NCBI RefSeq assembly: GCF_016859285.1
Contig: NC_053420.1
Location: forward strand, 5,325,001-5,389,000
From: Xiphias gladius
Lineage: Eukaryota; Chordata; Actinopteri; Istiophoriformes; Xiphiidae
Length of the DNA stretch: 64,000 nucleotides
Direction of reading: 5' to 3'
This document shows, piece after piece, positions 40,301-52,639 of this stretch (its first letter is position 1; every line of letters begins with the position of its first letter). The translations under genes were made by a program, and so were the position numbers. The notes below the pieces were generated by a model. It saw nothing but the letters and a program-made list of their open reading frames with translations, did no database searches and was not told the DNA's origin.

Positions 40301-42039
40301 GTCCAGTCTTTGTGCTAAGCTATGCGAAGCAACTCCTCACAATAACTTCATATTTACTAGATAATTATTAAAGTGTTATCGATCTTCAACCCTAGTCAGG
40401 CTGAAGACAAGCTGAAATTCTACTTTGTCCTTCATCAGTTGTTCATCTAGGCGGTCGGGGGGTGTGCGCCCACCTGTGTTCATCAGCAGTTAAAGAGATT
40501 CAAGTAAAAACCGCAAGTCAAAGAAAGTAAAAGTCCTCCCTTCAAATTTTTTATTTTAGTAAACAGAATTATTTTCAGCCCGAGATGTACTTACAGTACG
40601 TATCAAAAGTGTGTCTCATTGATGGCTATTTAAAACAGGATATACCGGCCAAATGGAATTTTTATCATCTGGGAACCCAAGAGTTGTTTTAAGATATTAA
40701 TAGCCTATGATTAATCTAAAGAGAGTTATTATGATAAGTGGTTACAACCTAAGTAGGCCTTACTATATGAGCTACTTATATATGGACAGCTTATAACAGC
40801 CCATTTATTCTATTCCGTTTTCCACCACTGGTGGACCCACCTGTCGTACGTGTAGTTGTTCCCGGTGCTGGCCGTCGTGTCGACATCGTCCCCAATCAGC
40901 CAGTGGAAGTTTTTGTCGCTGCGGATACGGATGTCCTTCATCTCGCTCTTGGAGACGTAGGAGCCGTCGGCATTGAAGTCGCCCAGGATCATCACGTTCT
41001 GGGAGCACAGAGCAGGGCAGAGCAGCGGCGCGCAGAGGAGCGCAACATGTGTCAACAACGGCCCAATAAATCTGTCTCCCTGACGGGTGAAGTAGGCCGT
41101 TTGTCTTCTTACCTGACTCTGGGTAAAGCGGCAAAACACTTTTTTTCTCATGATTGTTCTTTCGATGACTTCCTGAACTACCGTCTTTGAAGAAAAAATG
41201 TCTACTTTTAAATTGATTGCCACGTTCTGTAAATTTTTTTGACAGGAAAAGCATTTTAACATTATTTTCACGGCCTTGCTGGTGGATCAGGGATTCCCAA
41301 CCTTTTTTGTCAAACGAAGGACACATTATTAAAGAAGTGGATGTTGTTGTATTTAACTATAAGACAGAAGAAGACAGTCTAGGTTGGTTTGGTCAAGTTT
41401 GCTTTCGTGCTACCACCACTTGGAGTGACAGAAGCTGAACGTGTCAGCCTGTTATCCTTTAATTTTAGCCATATCAGACATTTTTCCATGAATTTTAGCC
41501 ATTTCAGACATTTTTCCATAAATTTTTAACCATTCGACCACCAATAATTTTAGCTTTTTTTCCACAGGTCGGAGTATTGCAACAACTTTCACCTGTCTAT
41601 GTCAACCATTTATCCGTTAATTTTAGCCAGTTCAGCTATTTAACCATTAGCTTTTCCAGTGTTTACCCTATAGTTAACTGTTTCAACTGTTTATTCTTTA
41701 CTTTTAGCAGTATTTCAACAATGTATCCAATACTTTTAGCTTTTTCAGTATTTAACGCCAACTATTCCAACTTTTTTTCATTACTTTTAGCCGAATCATT
41801 TTTTTCTTCCTCAGGTGAGTTCAGCTACTCCGCCTCATCATTGTACTAGATCACGTTTTGTGTTGTCAGCACTGTCTGGACTGATAATGTCGTGTCCTTA
41901 CATCAGTCCTCCACTTCTGCTTGACGTGCTGGAAGACGTCGTAGAGCTCGTCCAGCTCCTTCTCCGAGTCCTCCGGTTTGGTGTGAACTGGGATCATCAC
42001 TAGGTCCTTCAGCACTATGGTGAGCCACACAGACACACA

Positions 42040-42080
<41 letters not shown>

Positions 42081-45000
42081 GATATTTTATATCTTTTTGA
42101 GGATAATTGCCTTGATATTGATATTTTGACATGTTTAACAAGTGTTTCTTCTGTGCGCACGACAAAAGTTTTCTACCTGTATTGTGGCATCTGAATCGCA
42201 GGATGTAGGGATCTCTAGCAAAAACGTCCCCTCCCTCAGTTAGCTGGTCATCAAACTGATGGGAGTCAGCCAAGTCAACCATGTCATCCCTACACACACA
42301 CACACACACACGCACACACACGCGTAAATAACTAAGCTATATTTTGATTATGCAGCTTCAGCTGGGTAAGTTTCTATCCCTTTGTTCAGAGAGATCTGTA
42401 GCTGCAAGGTTCCTGTTCTTTGGCAATGGACTGACTAATCCAGGATTATTGTAATGTTTGCCAGCTCAAATAATCTTGTTAATGTTTGTTCGGCTACCAA
42501 AGTTATTTGAAGGCAGCTAAGCAGCAGGGATTAATTTAAAGCTGACCATTGTGTTGTAAACATACATTACACTCAGTGTGAAATGAAACCCTGTTTCTCA
42601 AAAACAGCCGGTTAACAGGACTTTAAACATGTCCCTTATCTAGTTAAGTAGATCTTGAATTATTTATTTCATGAAACTGACTCAAATTTGGTAAAATTAA
42701 ATTGCAAATCGATCCGACGCAATTTGTCGTTCAAGTTACATTTCATGTGTTTTAATGTCTAAATAATAAATAATAAATTTGTGACAAAATGACAAATCTG
42801 AAAAAAAACAAACAGTTTTTCCGTCTTTGCATATAAGTCCAAATACAGCATTTCAGATCATTTTACTTGAATTCATCTCTTTTGCTTTAGCTCATAGTTA
42901 AATGCTCAGTGTTCACAATGTTCCATCTGTATTTTCTCCCCAAAATGGCTAAATCCTCATTATATATCCTCAGTATATATCCTCAGTATATATACTTTGT
43001 ATATACTGTAAATGGGCAGTGGAGAAGTGAATTTCAGAACAGTGGTACAACAACAGAAATCCTCATGCTTGTGCCAAATCATTTTTCTAATAAAACTAAT
43101 AAATGTGTCCATGCAAAAAGAAAAAAACAGGCATCTACACACTGTTATCTTGTATTGACAAACTGCTGCACGGGCTCTAAACTCCTTCATAACTCGTAAC
43201 TCATCTCAGTCTCAGTGGTGGGGGTCTGCTGCAGGTGAGCACTCACCTGTACAGGAACATGAACTGCTCTTTGTAGCGCGTCCGGCCCAGACGACTGCTG
43301 ATCTTCAGAGTGTAGTGATGCCTGCTGTTGGATCTGGGGAGGAGGACAGACAGAGAGGCAGACACGTATTGTAATGATAATTCAATTTGCACTTAAATAG
43401 CTTTAAGGAGTAGCATTAGATCATTTCAACCCTGTGTGTAGTCGATATCTGCTGGCAGCACTATCACAGATGATCAGAGAAATCCAAAACTAACTAGGCA
43501 TTTTTACCTGACGCACACACACACTCACACAAACTCACACACACACACACACACAACACTATTTCATCCCTCCCTGTTTTTTTAGCAATGCTAGCAGAAA
43601 AACTCTAGGGATGACAATGTCGGTCCGCCACTTTGGTCCAGGCTGCCATATCTCAACAGCTATTGGATGGATTGCCATGAAATGTGTTTCTGACATTCAT
43701 GGTCTCCGTAGGATGAATCTTAATGATTCTGCTGATCCTCTGACCGTTCCTGTAGCGCCACCATCCAATGGCACGTTTTTTTGTTCTAAATATCTCAAAA
43801 ACTATTGGATGGGCTGCTATGAAATTTGGTACCGACATTCTTGTTCCCTTCAGGATGAACTGTGATGACTTTGGTGACCCCTTAACCTTTAATCCAGCGC
43901 CATTATCAGGTCAAAATTTTAATTTGTCCAACACTTCGGTTTGATGCATTTTAATGTCGCCTAAACATTAAATCTCTAAGGATGTTATTTTTCTCAAATG
44001 GTGTTCCATTCAAACAATGTGACAACACATCTTCTTATGATCAGCATGTTAGCGTTGTATTGCTGTAGCATTAGTATGCTGAAGTTAGCATTTAGCTCAG
44101 GCTGAGTACTTCCTCAACAAGCTTCCTGACTGTAATAATAATAATAACAATAATAAATGTTGTTGTTGTTGTTATAACAACAGAAACAAAGCCTGCACTC
44201 ACCTGTTGAGTGAGTCCAGGAAGGTTTTAACTGACTCTCCGGTGATGTCCACCACTTCTAGGATCACAATGATGTCATATCGAGACACGATCTGTGGGGC
44301 AGAGAGCAAGACAGAGAGACCTCAGTGTGACATCACTTTACCACATCCCGGGATCACACATAATGTAATGTGGAATTAATTTCTCCGTGTCTTAACGAGT
44401 TTTATATATTTATTCTTTTGTTGTTAATTTATCAATATGTTTTACCATTTTAATCATTCAGTTTTCTAAACTCGAACTAATTAAGTGGCTTAAATGACAA
44501 CCAAAACATTTATCATCATATAAAAAAAAATTACAGAACAGTTAGTGGTTCGAAATTCTCAAATTTGAAGATTTAATGATGGTCTTTGTTCTCTGTGATA
44601 GTAAACTGATTTTCCTTATGTTTTGAGCTATTGATCAGACAAACCATTCTAGGAAATGGACCAGTTGATTAATCCAGGAAATAATCATCAGATTAAGAAA
44701 TAATAAAAATAATCAGAACTAATATATTCACTTGTTTAATATAAATGATATAATGATATAATTTATAATTATATAACTAACTCAAGTTTGGTTTTCCATA
44801 ATTGGTCATTTTTGAAAGCCATCAGCCAACTTTTTTACTCAAATATTGGTGATGAAATAAGTGAATTAAAACAAAGTAAATTTGATATGCATGTTATTTA
44901 TTGTTTTTGTTAATATAATTCCTAAATCTTCAAACAGCTGCAACGTTTGAAGGAGAAACTGGTTCTTTGTCAGGTACAGTGGAATCAAAAACCTGAGAAA

Positions 45001-45197
45001 ATCTCTTTGTAGCCGCTGTAATTTTCTTCATGTAAAAAGAAGGCATTTTAATGATAGCAGGTGACATGTGTCAGTGTGTGTGGGTGTGTGTGTGTTTTCA
45101 CACTGGTTGTTGTTACCTTAGTCAGGATAGCGAGGACGTCTGGGTCTGACACTTTGTTTTTTCCAAACTTCTGAATGTTAAAAGATGCTACTTTCAT
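37381..45197 (-). CDS. dnase1l4: DNase I-family nuclease, dnase1l4-like, with C-terminal leucine-zipper tail
   Basis: Nine coding exons on the minus strand: 45197-45117, 44291-44203, 43333-43247, 42289-42177, 42014-41902, 40998-40841, 39927-39831, 38725-38650 and 37553-37381. Phases all join; 987 bases give 328 residues. It begins MKVASFNIQKFGKNKVSDPD directly after an acceptor plus CCACC (CTCTGCAGCCACCATG), so there is no signal peptide and a 5' untranslated exon lies upstream. DNase I catalytic and metal residues are all present: E39 (ILEVVD), E79 (YKEQF), H134 (IPVHTKPED), D168/N170 (GDFNAD), D213 (YTYDR), D252-H253 (VSDHYPVEV). The two cysteines of the essential DNase I disulfide are replaced (FNADGSYV; NNYTYDR), which fits a cytosolic or nuclear enzyme and the fish dnase1l4 group. 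Residues 273-328, from the last exon, form a tail not expected in the family: Gln-rich, then a heptad-like coil (LLNLKKGNLLLEREKLSLEI). It should cleave DNA phosphodiester bonds with Ca/Mg. Confidence 0.88.
37775..37880 (+). repeat. Short dispersed repeat, paired with 13085-13185
   Basis: AGCAGTTCCTGTTTGCAGTG, then TGTACAGACACCTGTCACTG and AAAACGTGATGATTCTAA match the other copy in order. It lies in the last intron of the DNase gene. A fragment just before it (37640-37690, CATTTTGGGAAATGTGCTC) resembles the repeat at 40145-40330. Confidence 0.6.
40145..40330 (+). repeat. Dispersed fish repeat (TTTGACACTTTGGGAAATA type)
   Basis: It lies in a DNase intron. TTTGACACTTTGGGAAATAA, TCTTTCTTGCTGAGAGGTAG, ATGAGAAGATTGATACCA and AAGCTTAGCTTAGCAC follow one another as in a well-known abundant teleost repeat. 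No terminal repeats or coding frame are seen. Confidence 0.75.
41455..41810. repeat. Degenerate tandem repeat with a TTTTAGCC...TTTCCAT unit
   Basis: About ten diverged units of roughly 30-38 bases built on TTTTAGCCATTTCAGACATT. The first two units are nearly identical and later ones decay. It is in a DNase intron and has no coding potential. Confidence 0.7.
42041..42078. repeat. (CA)n microsatellite inside a short DNase intron
   Basis: It fills much of the 162-base intron 42015-42176. On the coding (minus) strand it is (TG)n lying about 27-64 bases before the 3' splice site of the exon at 42014. Confidence 0.95.
42292..42322. repeat. (CA)n microsatellite flush with a 3' splice site
   Basis: On the coding (minus) strand it is a (TG)n run with two GC interruptions that ends directly in TAG|GGATGAC, the acceptor of the exon 42289-42177. 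It takes the place of the polypyrimidine tract. Confidence 0.95.
43590..44140 (+). repeat. Dispersed fish repeat with internal duplication (ATTGGATGGATTGCCATGAA type)
   Basis: AACAGCTATTGGATGGATTG at 43657 recurs, diverged, as AAACTATTGGATGGGCTGCT at 43798, each followed by a GACATTC.TG block and a GGATGAA block. It ends with a TTAGCATGCTGA-like tail (GTATGCTGAAGTTAGCATTTAGCTC). This is a very common teleost interspersed element. It lies in a DNase intron. A diverged relative is at about 57505-57740. Confidence 0.75.
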
Positions 45198-45272
45198 GGT
45201 GGCTGCAGAGTAAAAAATAAAAGAAATGGCAGGAGATGAATGGAAATATTATGGGCATTTTAATGAGTCTCT

Positions 45273-45283
45273 TTGTGTGCGTG

Positions 45284-45351
<68 letters not shown>

Positions 45352-45372
45352 TGTGTTTCTGTGAGTGTGTGC
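45273..45372. repeat. (TG)n microsatellite
   Basis: TG array with GC and GA interruptions, just upstream (on the minus strand) of the first DNase coding exon. Confidence 0.95.
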
Positions 45373-46120
45373 GTGTATATTAACAGCAGCTGCATCTCGT
45401 AAAAACCTACAGGCATTTCAACTCAGGCCTGAGGCCTGTGTAATATACTACAAAACACACACTGCAAATACTTAAAACTCGCTTGTGTAACGACACACTA
45501 TAAAGATCAAATACTGTCCACACCACGTTTCACTGCGTCTACCTGCTGTTTTTTCACAGCAGGCACTTGTTTACCTTCACTTCCTCGGTGAAGAAACAGA
45601 GATGAACAAACATTTCATGGAAAAAAAAACATGAAAATGTCAACTTGTCAACTGAAAATGTACATGGTAAAATGTGAAGAATTTCAAAAACGTTTTGACA
45701 AAATTAGAGGAGCTTTGTTTAAAAAAAATAGTTTGGGGTCATTTCTATCACTTCATCAGCTGTTTAAACAGATAAATTATCATTAGAGAACAAAAACCCA
45801 GGAACAGATGAGGGCAAAAGGACAGGGCAATGAAAATGAGTGTGAATTGTATGAGTATGAAGAGCTTAACTTATAATTGTAGTTACATAGAAACACTTTA
45901 AAATGAACCACAGGAACACAACAAAACAACATGACGCAAATTGTCTAAGTGAGATTATGAAATAAAACACAAAAATAGGACTAAACTCTGGAGAAGTGGT
46001 ACTTAAATTCACTTTAAAAACAATGAAAATGAAAATAAATAAGCACATGAGTACGAATTCTCAGTGGATTTAACACTGGTCCATACATATTGTATAAAAA
46101 ACGCAACTTTCCTATCAGGT

Positions 46121-46123
<3 letters not shown>

Positions 46124-46186
<63 letters not shown>
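46124..46186. repeat. (AT)n microsatellite
   Basis: Perfect AT array, about 31 units. Confidence 0.95.
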
Positions 46187-46192
<6 letters not shown>

Positions 46193-48269
46193 TTGATGTT
46201 TTTAATTTGGTGGTTTTTTTGGGGGGATTTGTTTTTGACATAAATTGGCCAAATTGTTTTTAGTTAAGCTTCATATGATGTTTCGTTTGGGTTTTATTAA
46301 TGTTAATTTTCAAAAAAGAAAAACCCCTTTATGAGTCTGCATTGGCCACACTTTTTGCACATATACAGTGGCGAGAAAAGACATTCATTAAAGGAGCTCT
46401 TTAGCATTTTTTGGCTTAAAAAAAAAAGTCCATGTTAACAGCATTAAATTTGCGCCATGTGTTCCAATTGAATTATTCCTTATCTGTATGTTCCTTTATC
46501 AAATGAATGAGCTGCTTTCAAAATTCTTCCCTAAACCAAATCGTGTCGAGCTCAATTCTCCAACGAAAACTAGCCAAGGGAAACATTTAGGACTTGTTCT
46601 GACGGGTATACTCACTGTGTCGTGTCCTGACGACGCCACCTCACCCAGCCCCCTCAACTGTGTCAATAGGCCCTTTAGGCTCCTAACCTGTCACCTACCG
46701 TTCATCACTTAAGGAACTCAGTCTCAAACATAACTAACATTTCTGCGTAATTGAACACGTCTGTGTTCTCAGGACCGTAAACAAGAGAGGCTCCGGCTCA
46801 CGCAGCGTTTATCTCGTGTCACGCTGCAGCTAATGACATACGTTGTTGTCAGATTTAAAGTGATATTCGGCGATGGAGAGTAAATCGCTTCCTTTAATTT
46901 AGGACTTTTTATGAAATTGCACTATAAATCGCAGGCTGTTTTATCAGTTATTTTTTATTATGACTACACCTATGGAAGTACAGTAATAAATCAGTTAGGT
47001 TTATATTTTTTCTACCAAGGATATGACTAATTAACAGTAAATGGACAAAATAAGGGAAACATCTATAGATCTGATACAATTATTCGATATAAAGCAAAAC
47101 GGCCTGTGGTTCCAGCTTCACAGCTGAAGTGATAATTTTTCATGATTTCATTTTCCGGCATTTTACGGACCAAACTGATTAATCAAGCTAGTAATCAGCA
47201 GATCAACCGATAACAAAAGTAGCTGTTAGTTGCAGCCTTCCGTGTGGCCCTTCAGACAGAAGGAACGCGCTTTGCTCTTTGTTTTTCTGCCCTATTGTCT
47301 CTCATTTGTTGCAGGAGAGGTGACTCATGAAACACAACCACATCGCAGGTAGGAGTGTGTGTTTGCGTGGGTTGCTTGTGGAGGTTGTCCAACTACTTTT
47401 TGTATTTGTGCTGTGGCTGAGCCTGGTGATCAGTAGATACTGCAGCTGATAACAGCCACAACATGCCAACACACACAGACACACAATAACACATAATGAC
47501 ACTGTTGTCAACACTAGGATCAGGTGTCGCTGTTGACCCAGCAAGTTTTATCTCTTGTGAATTTGAAATTATTGCAGCAATTGTTTTCTACCTGCTTTTG
47601 GGTTTACTACTTACTTCCATCTTTAAGCTCTTTTCAGCTGCAGGAACTTCGCAGGAGCTCGAGAACTTTACCTGAATTTTAAGTCTCGTTTAAGCTCCTG
47701 CATCCAAAATGTTCCTCTAACTTTTCGCTTCTCAATTGACCGGGAACTATCAAGGTGGAGTACATAGTTGAGGTCAAACACAGGCCTCCAGACTTCACAA
47801 CTCATGTACAGCTTTCTTTCAAACTGTAAACAAGGAGTGGTTGTATTTTAGACAAGAAATCTTATAAGCTAATACAGGCAGCTAATCCTATTGTCAGGAT
47901 AAGTTTTTTTTGCCAGTGCCTCCCAAAACTGTTACGGATCACTGGGTTGGGTTGAGGCACAGAAAAACTTGGTTATGGTTAGGGAAAGATCACAGTTTGG
48001 GTTAAAAGAAAACCGATTATAACTCTTGGTAGGAATTAGTGTGGCCGCTGGATCTCTTTGTCAGTTAAATGTAAATGTAAGTTGTTTTTAGAGATTCTCA
48101 CATGCAGTATTTCCTTCTCTATATCCAGCACTACCACCTGATCCAGATTTCCATTTGGCCAACAGATCGGTTCATGACAGAATACTGAATTCCTGTCAGC
48201 CCCAGCGGTACGTAGATAATAATGCTTGATACGATATTTTTATAATAACAGTTTAATAACAGTGTGATA

Positions 48270-48825
48270 CTGTGAAAGGTGACGCTCGTAGTGATGAACC
48301 TACAGAGAGTTACCACCCAAATCGTCAGCTCCCTTTGGCTTTACAGAGTTTAATTACAAGTGTCAGCTCATTTTTTAGCTGTTCGGCCCTTAACTCTACT
48401 TTTCTGGTTCACTCTCACCGCTCTAATATAATCAGTTTTCACCACAGCAGGTCAGCAGTAAGAAAACAGTTAGGGACAAGCCGCTGAACCTAGTAGAGTA
48501 TCTAGCAGCTAAAGAGACAGATATTTCCTTCAGTAGTTGGTAGAGACCAAAAACAGAGCTAAAAGAGAGGGAAACTTGGACTTAGATACACCAGGAGCCC
48601 AGAAACACGATTTCAAATTCAGGTCAGAGTCAAGTGAATAAAACAAGACTCCAAATGAATGACACTGTTGCTCAGTAAATGCTTGATATGTAAATAGGCA
48701 ACTATTTGCCAAAATGTTCGCAATGTCAACTTAAAAAGTGATGATATGTAAATGTTGTGTTCACAACATGCTTCTGCTATCCCCCAAGTGTCCAAAAAAA
48801 AAGTCAGTTATTGCAGGTTTAAGGT
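48270..48825 (-). repeat. Dispersed repeat family A, nearly full-length minus copy
   Basis: Read on the minus strand it starts TTAAACCTGCAATAACTGAC and passes through GGACACTTGGGGGATAGCAG, GTTGTGAACACAACAT, TTTTTGGTCTCTACCAAC and TATCTGTCTCTTTAGCTGC. It ends with the GGTTCATCACTACGAGCGTC block. Together with 51360-51870 it defines a unit of about 550 bases. No transposase frame or clear terminal inverted repeat is visible. Confidence 0.75.
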
Positions 48826-49566
48826 TTGGCCACGTCCTGTAGCTGAACGCTAAAGGCAAAAGGTGGAAAAAATACCTAAATCCCTTGCATTAGTAACAGT
48901 AGCAAACACATAGAAAATTTTGTATTCAAACTATACTCGAGTAAATATCTACTATGCAGTAAAATGTGTTCTCTAAAACAAAAGTACCTACAATCCATGG
49001 CTCTTTTCATTTCTTTTTTTTAATATGTTAAATTAAGGATTAGAGCACCTCTTCTGCCAAAAACATACTAACAAGATCTCAGGAATTGTCAGTATAACAT
49101 CAAATCTATACTATGACTCGACTATGATACTCCACCTGTTGTTTTATGCGTACACATGGAGGAAGGCTGTTTCATTGTCTCGAGACATGTAAGCCTCTCA
49201 GGTATTCAGCTCAGCCTGAGGAAAAAACAGACAAACAAACAATTTGTCTCTCACCTGCAGAAGAAGGAGAATCTGTTGCTGCCGCTGCTGTTGGGGAACT
49301 TGGATCAGATCTGTTTATTCCCAGTGAGGATTAAATAAAGTGAAGCAAGAGAAGGAATACCTTGTGGACTCGACAAAAAAAAAAAAAGCTCTGGGATCTG
49401 CAGTACCTGCCGGGGGCAAAGCATTCTGTCGCGTGGGTGACCACAGGCGATGTGATTGGTCGAAAGCCAACAAATAGCAGGGCCTGACAAGAGACAGAAA
49501 GGGGGAAAAAAGGGCAAAACAAATATTCCGCCCTCAATAATGCTTTCCTGCTGTATGTGTAAAACC

Positions 49567-49628
49567 GTGTGTGTGTGTGTCTATGTGTTTGTGTGTGTGT
49601 GTGTGTGTGTGGGTGTGTGTGTGTGTGT
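49567..49628. repeat. (TG)n microsatellite
   Basis: TG array with CT, TT and GG interruptions. Confidence 0.95.
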
Positions 49629-49984
49629 AAGAGGATGTCTCTAGAGGGACCTATAGTATATCTTTGACTGAGGCTGACGGATTTCATTAGAAACCTGATC
49701 CACTCAAGTGTCAGACAAAGTTTGTTTCATGTGGTTTTAATGTTCGGAAAGCAAAACAGACCATAATTAGGTGCATTCAAATGTGCGTGTTTGTGTGTGT
49801 CTGAGAGACAAAAAGAGTTAGAGAGCAACACGAATCCACAACGGAGTGACATGACATACTCACAGAAAACAGTTTACACCCCAAAAACACCCAAATACAT
49901 TAGGCTTGTTCTATCCTGCCTTGCCTGTGACAAAAAAAGCACAGTTTACAGCAGCTCCCAGTTCGTACTGGAAGTAGACGGATA

Positions 49985-50260
49985 CCGAACTAGACATGTG
50001 CCCCTGGGGTCAAGGGGAGCCCTTGGCCACAGAGATGCTGATTCTACTCTATGGTCATTTTGGAGGCTGCAGTTTGTGGTGCTGGTGAATTGTATCGTGT
50101 TAAACAACCAACAGGTGTTTTTGTCCGTCCCATTACGTCAATGAGGGTAGGCTAGATAACAGGAATACCTCTCTGCGTAATGTAATACAGTTCAACAGCT
50201 CCACAAACAGGATCCTCCGAAACTTTCATACCTTTGAATCAAAACAAAAACTGAAGATTG
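49985..50260 (+). repeat. Dispersed repeat family B, diverged copy
   Basis: TTTTGGAGGCTGCAGTTTGT, GGTGCTGGTGAATTGTATCG, CAGGTGTTTTTGTCC and the AATACCTCTCTGCGTAATGT block align in order with 35437-35660. Confidence 0.6.
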
Positions 50261-50798
50261 TAACCTTTGTGTAGGAAGGGTCTATTGCACGACTGTTGTA
50301 ACGACTATTACGACTGAGCGTATGTGTAAAAAGACGCTTTACAAAGGAGCATCTCGAATGCTTCCTGCTAGCTACTCCTGGGGGCTGTGATGGTTTGTTT
50401 TCTACACGGGCGTGAGTTTCAGGGGACTGACTCAGTCACACCCAGTCCCATTGTGTTGCTGATGCAATCCCAGCTGTCTGCAATTCACCGATGATTAAGT
50501 AATCAGCGGTGTGATGCCTGGCACTTAGCACTCATTAAACAAAGGGCAGCGCTGACCAAACATAGACAGAGTTGTAAATGACACAGCAAACACTCTGATA
50601 TCAGCTGGGTTTGTCTCCGGCGTGTCGCTCCATCAGATACTGTAGGACAGAGGAAAAGATAATTCTACCTTGAGTGAAGTTAGGTGGAAGCTGAGCAGAC
50701 AAAATAAACAACTACATTTGTTTTTTTGTTTTTTTTTAGCATTACCTATCACTTTGTAATTCATTGGTTGTTAAGGTGTTTGGACAGGTGATCGGTGT

Positions 50799-50801
<3 letters not shown>

Positions 50802-50870
<69 letters not shown>
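50802..50870. repeat. (TG)n microsatellite
   Basis: TG array with a single GC near the left end. Confidence 0.95.
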
Positions 50871-50871
<1 letters not shown>

Positions 50872-51359
50872 CACCTCAACTACGGTATCGTTTTATTAGC
50901 TCCAGTAGTTTCCACACTGAACTTTGCGGTAGAAAAATGCCGGCAACGACCTACATCTCCTGAGATTCATGGCATCAAGACGGATTTCAGTGTATCAGAG
51001 GCCCTGTGGTGGAGCAAGCTGCCAAAAAGTCAAGTCAGTGGCGATATTAAAGGGTTAATTCTGTTTATTACAACTTGGGTCATATTTTCATTGTTTTGTC
51101 CATCCTTTTGATAACACCTTACAATATGGTACACGGAATTTTGAATAGTTACTGAGTAATAATGGAGGAAATAGCATAATAATTGAATGAATAACTCTGA
51201 ATCGAAGTCTGGATAACAGGATAAGAGGAGCAGACGATTATCCTACCAGAGAACAGCCTGGGACACACCGTATTAATGAATCACTATATATTACCAGCCG
51301 CTGAGTAGCACTAAACTCATAACACATTTTTTACTAAATACTTAAACCTGTAATACTTA

Positions 51360-51870
51360 ATTTTTTTTCTCTCCTTTTTTGGCCACTTGGGGGCAGTGGA
51401 AACAAGTCGGGAACAAGCTTTGAACACGTTAAGAACACAACATTGACATATCATCACCTTTTGATATAGCAAACTTGTTAGCAAACAGTTGCCTATTTAC
51501 ACATCAAGCATTTACTGAGCAACATTATCATTAATTTGAAATCGTGTTTCTGGGCACCTGGTGAATATAAGTCCAAGGTTCACTCTCTTTTAGATCCATT
51601 TTTGGTCTCAACCACCTCCTGAAGGAAATATCTGGCTCTTTAGCTCCTAAATGCTCCACTGTGTTCACCAGCAGGTTTCTAACTGCGTCTATCTACCGTT
51701 TGCTTCTGAGCAGGCGGTGCACAGTGAGCTTTTAGAGCTTGTTAGCTAAACAGCTGCCTGCTGCTGCTGAAAATGACATTATGAGAGCGGAGAGAGTGAA
51801 CTGAAACCAGTTAAGTTGCAGATAAACAGTGAGTTGTTGTTTGGTTTTTTTTTGTTTTTTTGTTGTTGTT
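51360..51870 (+). repeat. Dispersed repeat family A, long plus copy
   Basis: It runs from TTTTTTGGCCACTTGGGGGC through GAACACAACATTGACATATC, AGCAAACAGTTGCCTATTTA, TTTTTGGTCTCAACCACC and AAATATCTGGCTCTTTAGC to GAGAGCGGAGAGAGTGAACT. It is the reference copy used for the other family A calls. Confidence 0.75.
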
Positions 51871-52639
51871 GTTTTGCTTGTGACCCTTAAAGCCATTATA
51901 CATTGTGTTCCTCTTTTATCGCCATTTCTTGCACTTTGCCCAATTTTATTAGCTATGTTTTATCTCTGTCTAGCTTTTGTTTCGGAAAGTAATATGTAGA
52001 TAATACTGTAGCTTTTTTATTAGTATTTGCAGAGTACTAATAATGGCAGCCATGGGGGATTCATTCATTGTTATTTTTCTGCATTTTTCCATCGTGCTTG
52101 TTTGAGATGAAAGCGAAAGGGATGGGAATGAACATGTAAACGAATTTGGTGTCGTGTATTTTTCCATTTACACAGGGACACAGGGAGCCTGCAAGACGGA
52201 ACTTGTCCTGTTTTCTGAGCCCTCTTTCCATGAAAGGTATGTTGAGATAACGAGGTGATGTCGAAGCAGTGTGACAGTTACCATTTGCTCTCTGCAAAAT
52301 GCTCCCAAAAATGAAAAACATCGATGGCCTGATAAAGCTCCACCTCTTACCTCACATCATCAAGACAAACGGCAGATAAAGTTTAGTTCTTTCACTGCTC
52401 GCTGGAAGAGACACGCACACTCTGAGAGGCAGATTATAAAATAAATTTTCATACTTGGGGGAAGAGAGATACAAGAGGCAAAACTGGAATACTGGATACT
52501 TTGACATCAACCTGCTGCTGACTGAAAAGAGACGAATCAAATTGAGAGAAACTAAGGGAAATTGATGCAGCAAAGTTGGGAAACAACTGACTGACTGTTC
52601 CTGTTTTAGGGTTCTGGTGTGTTTTTTTTTTTTTTACCT

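Larger units (their letters stand above)
45400..52600. other. Non-coding stretch between the DNase and TRIM loci
   Basis: It includes an (AT)n array at 46124-46186, TG arrays at 49567-49628 and 50802-50870, and repeats at 48270-48825, 49985-50260 and 51360-51870. The untranslated first exon of the DNase gene should lie in its left part. A CCAAT motif on the minus strand near 49455 followed by GGCAG|GTACTG is one possible site. No coding exon is supported. Confidence 0.4.

Noticed and set aside
43506-43555. Spaced ACACAC blocks looking like short direct repeats
   Set aside because: A simple CA microsatellite with interruptions; there are no unique spacers, so it is not a CRISPR array.
49261-49323. 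A 63-base segment between ACCTGCAG and GTGAGG
   Set aside because: The borders look like an exon but there is no phase partner nearby, and it consists of CTG/GCT-rich low-complexity sequence.
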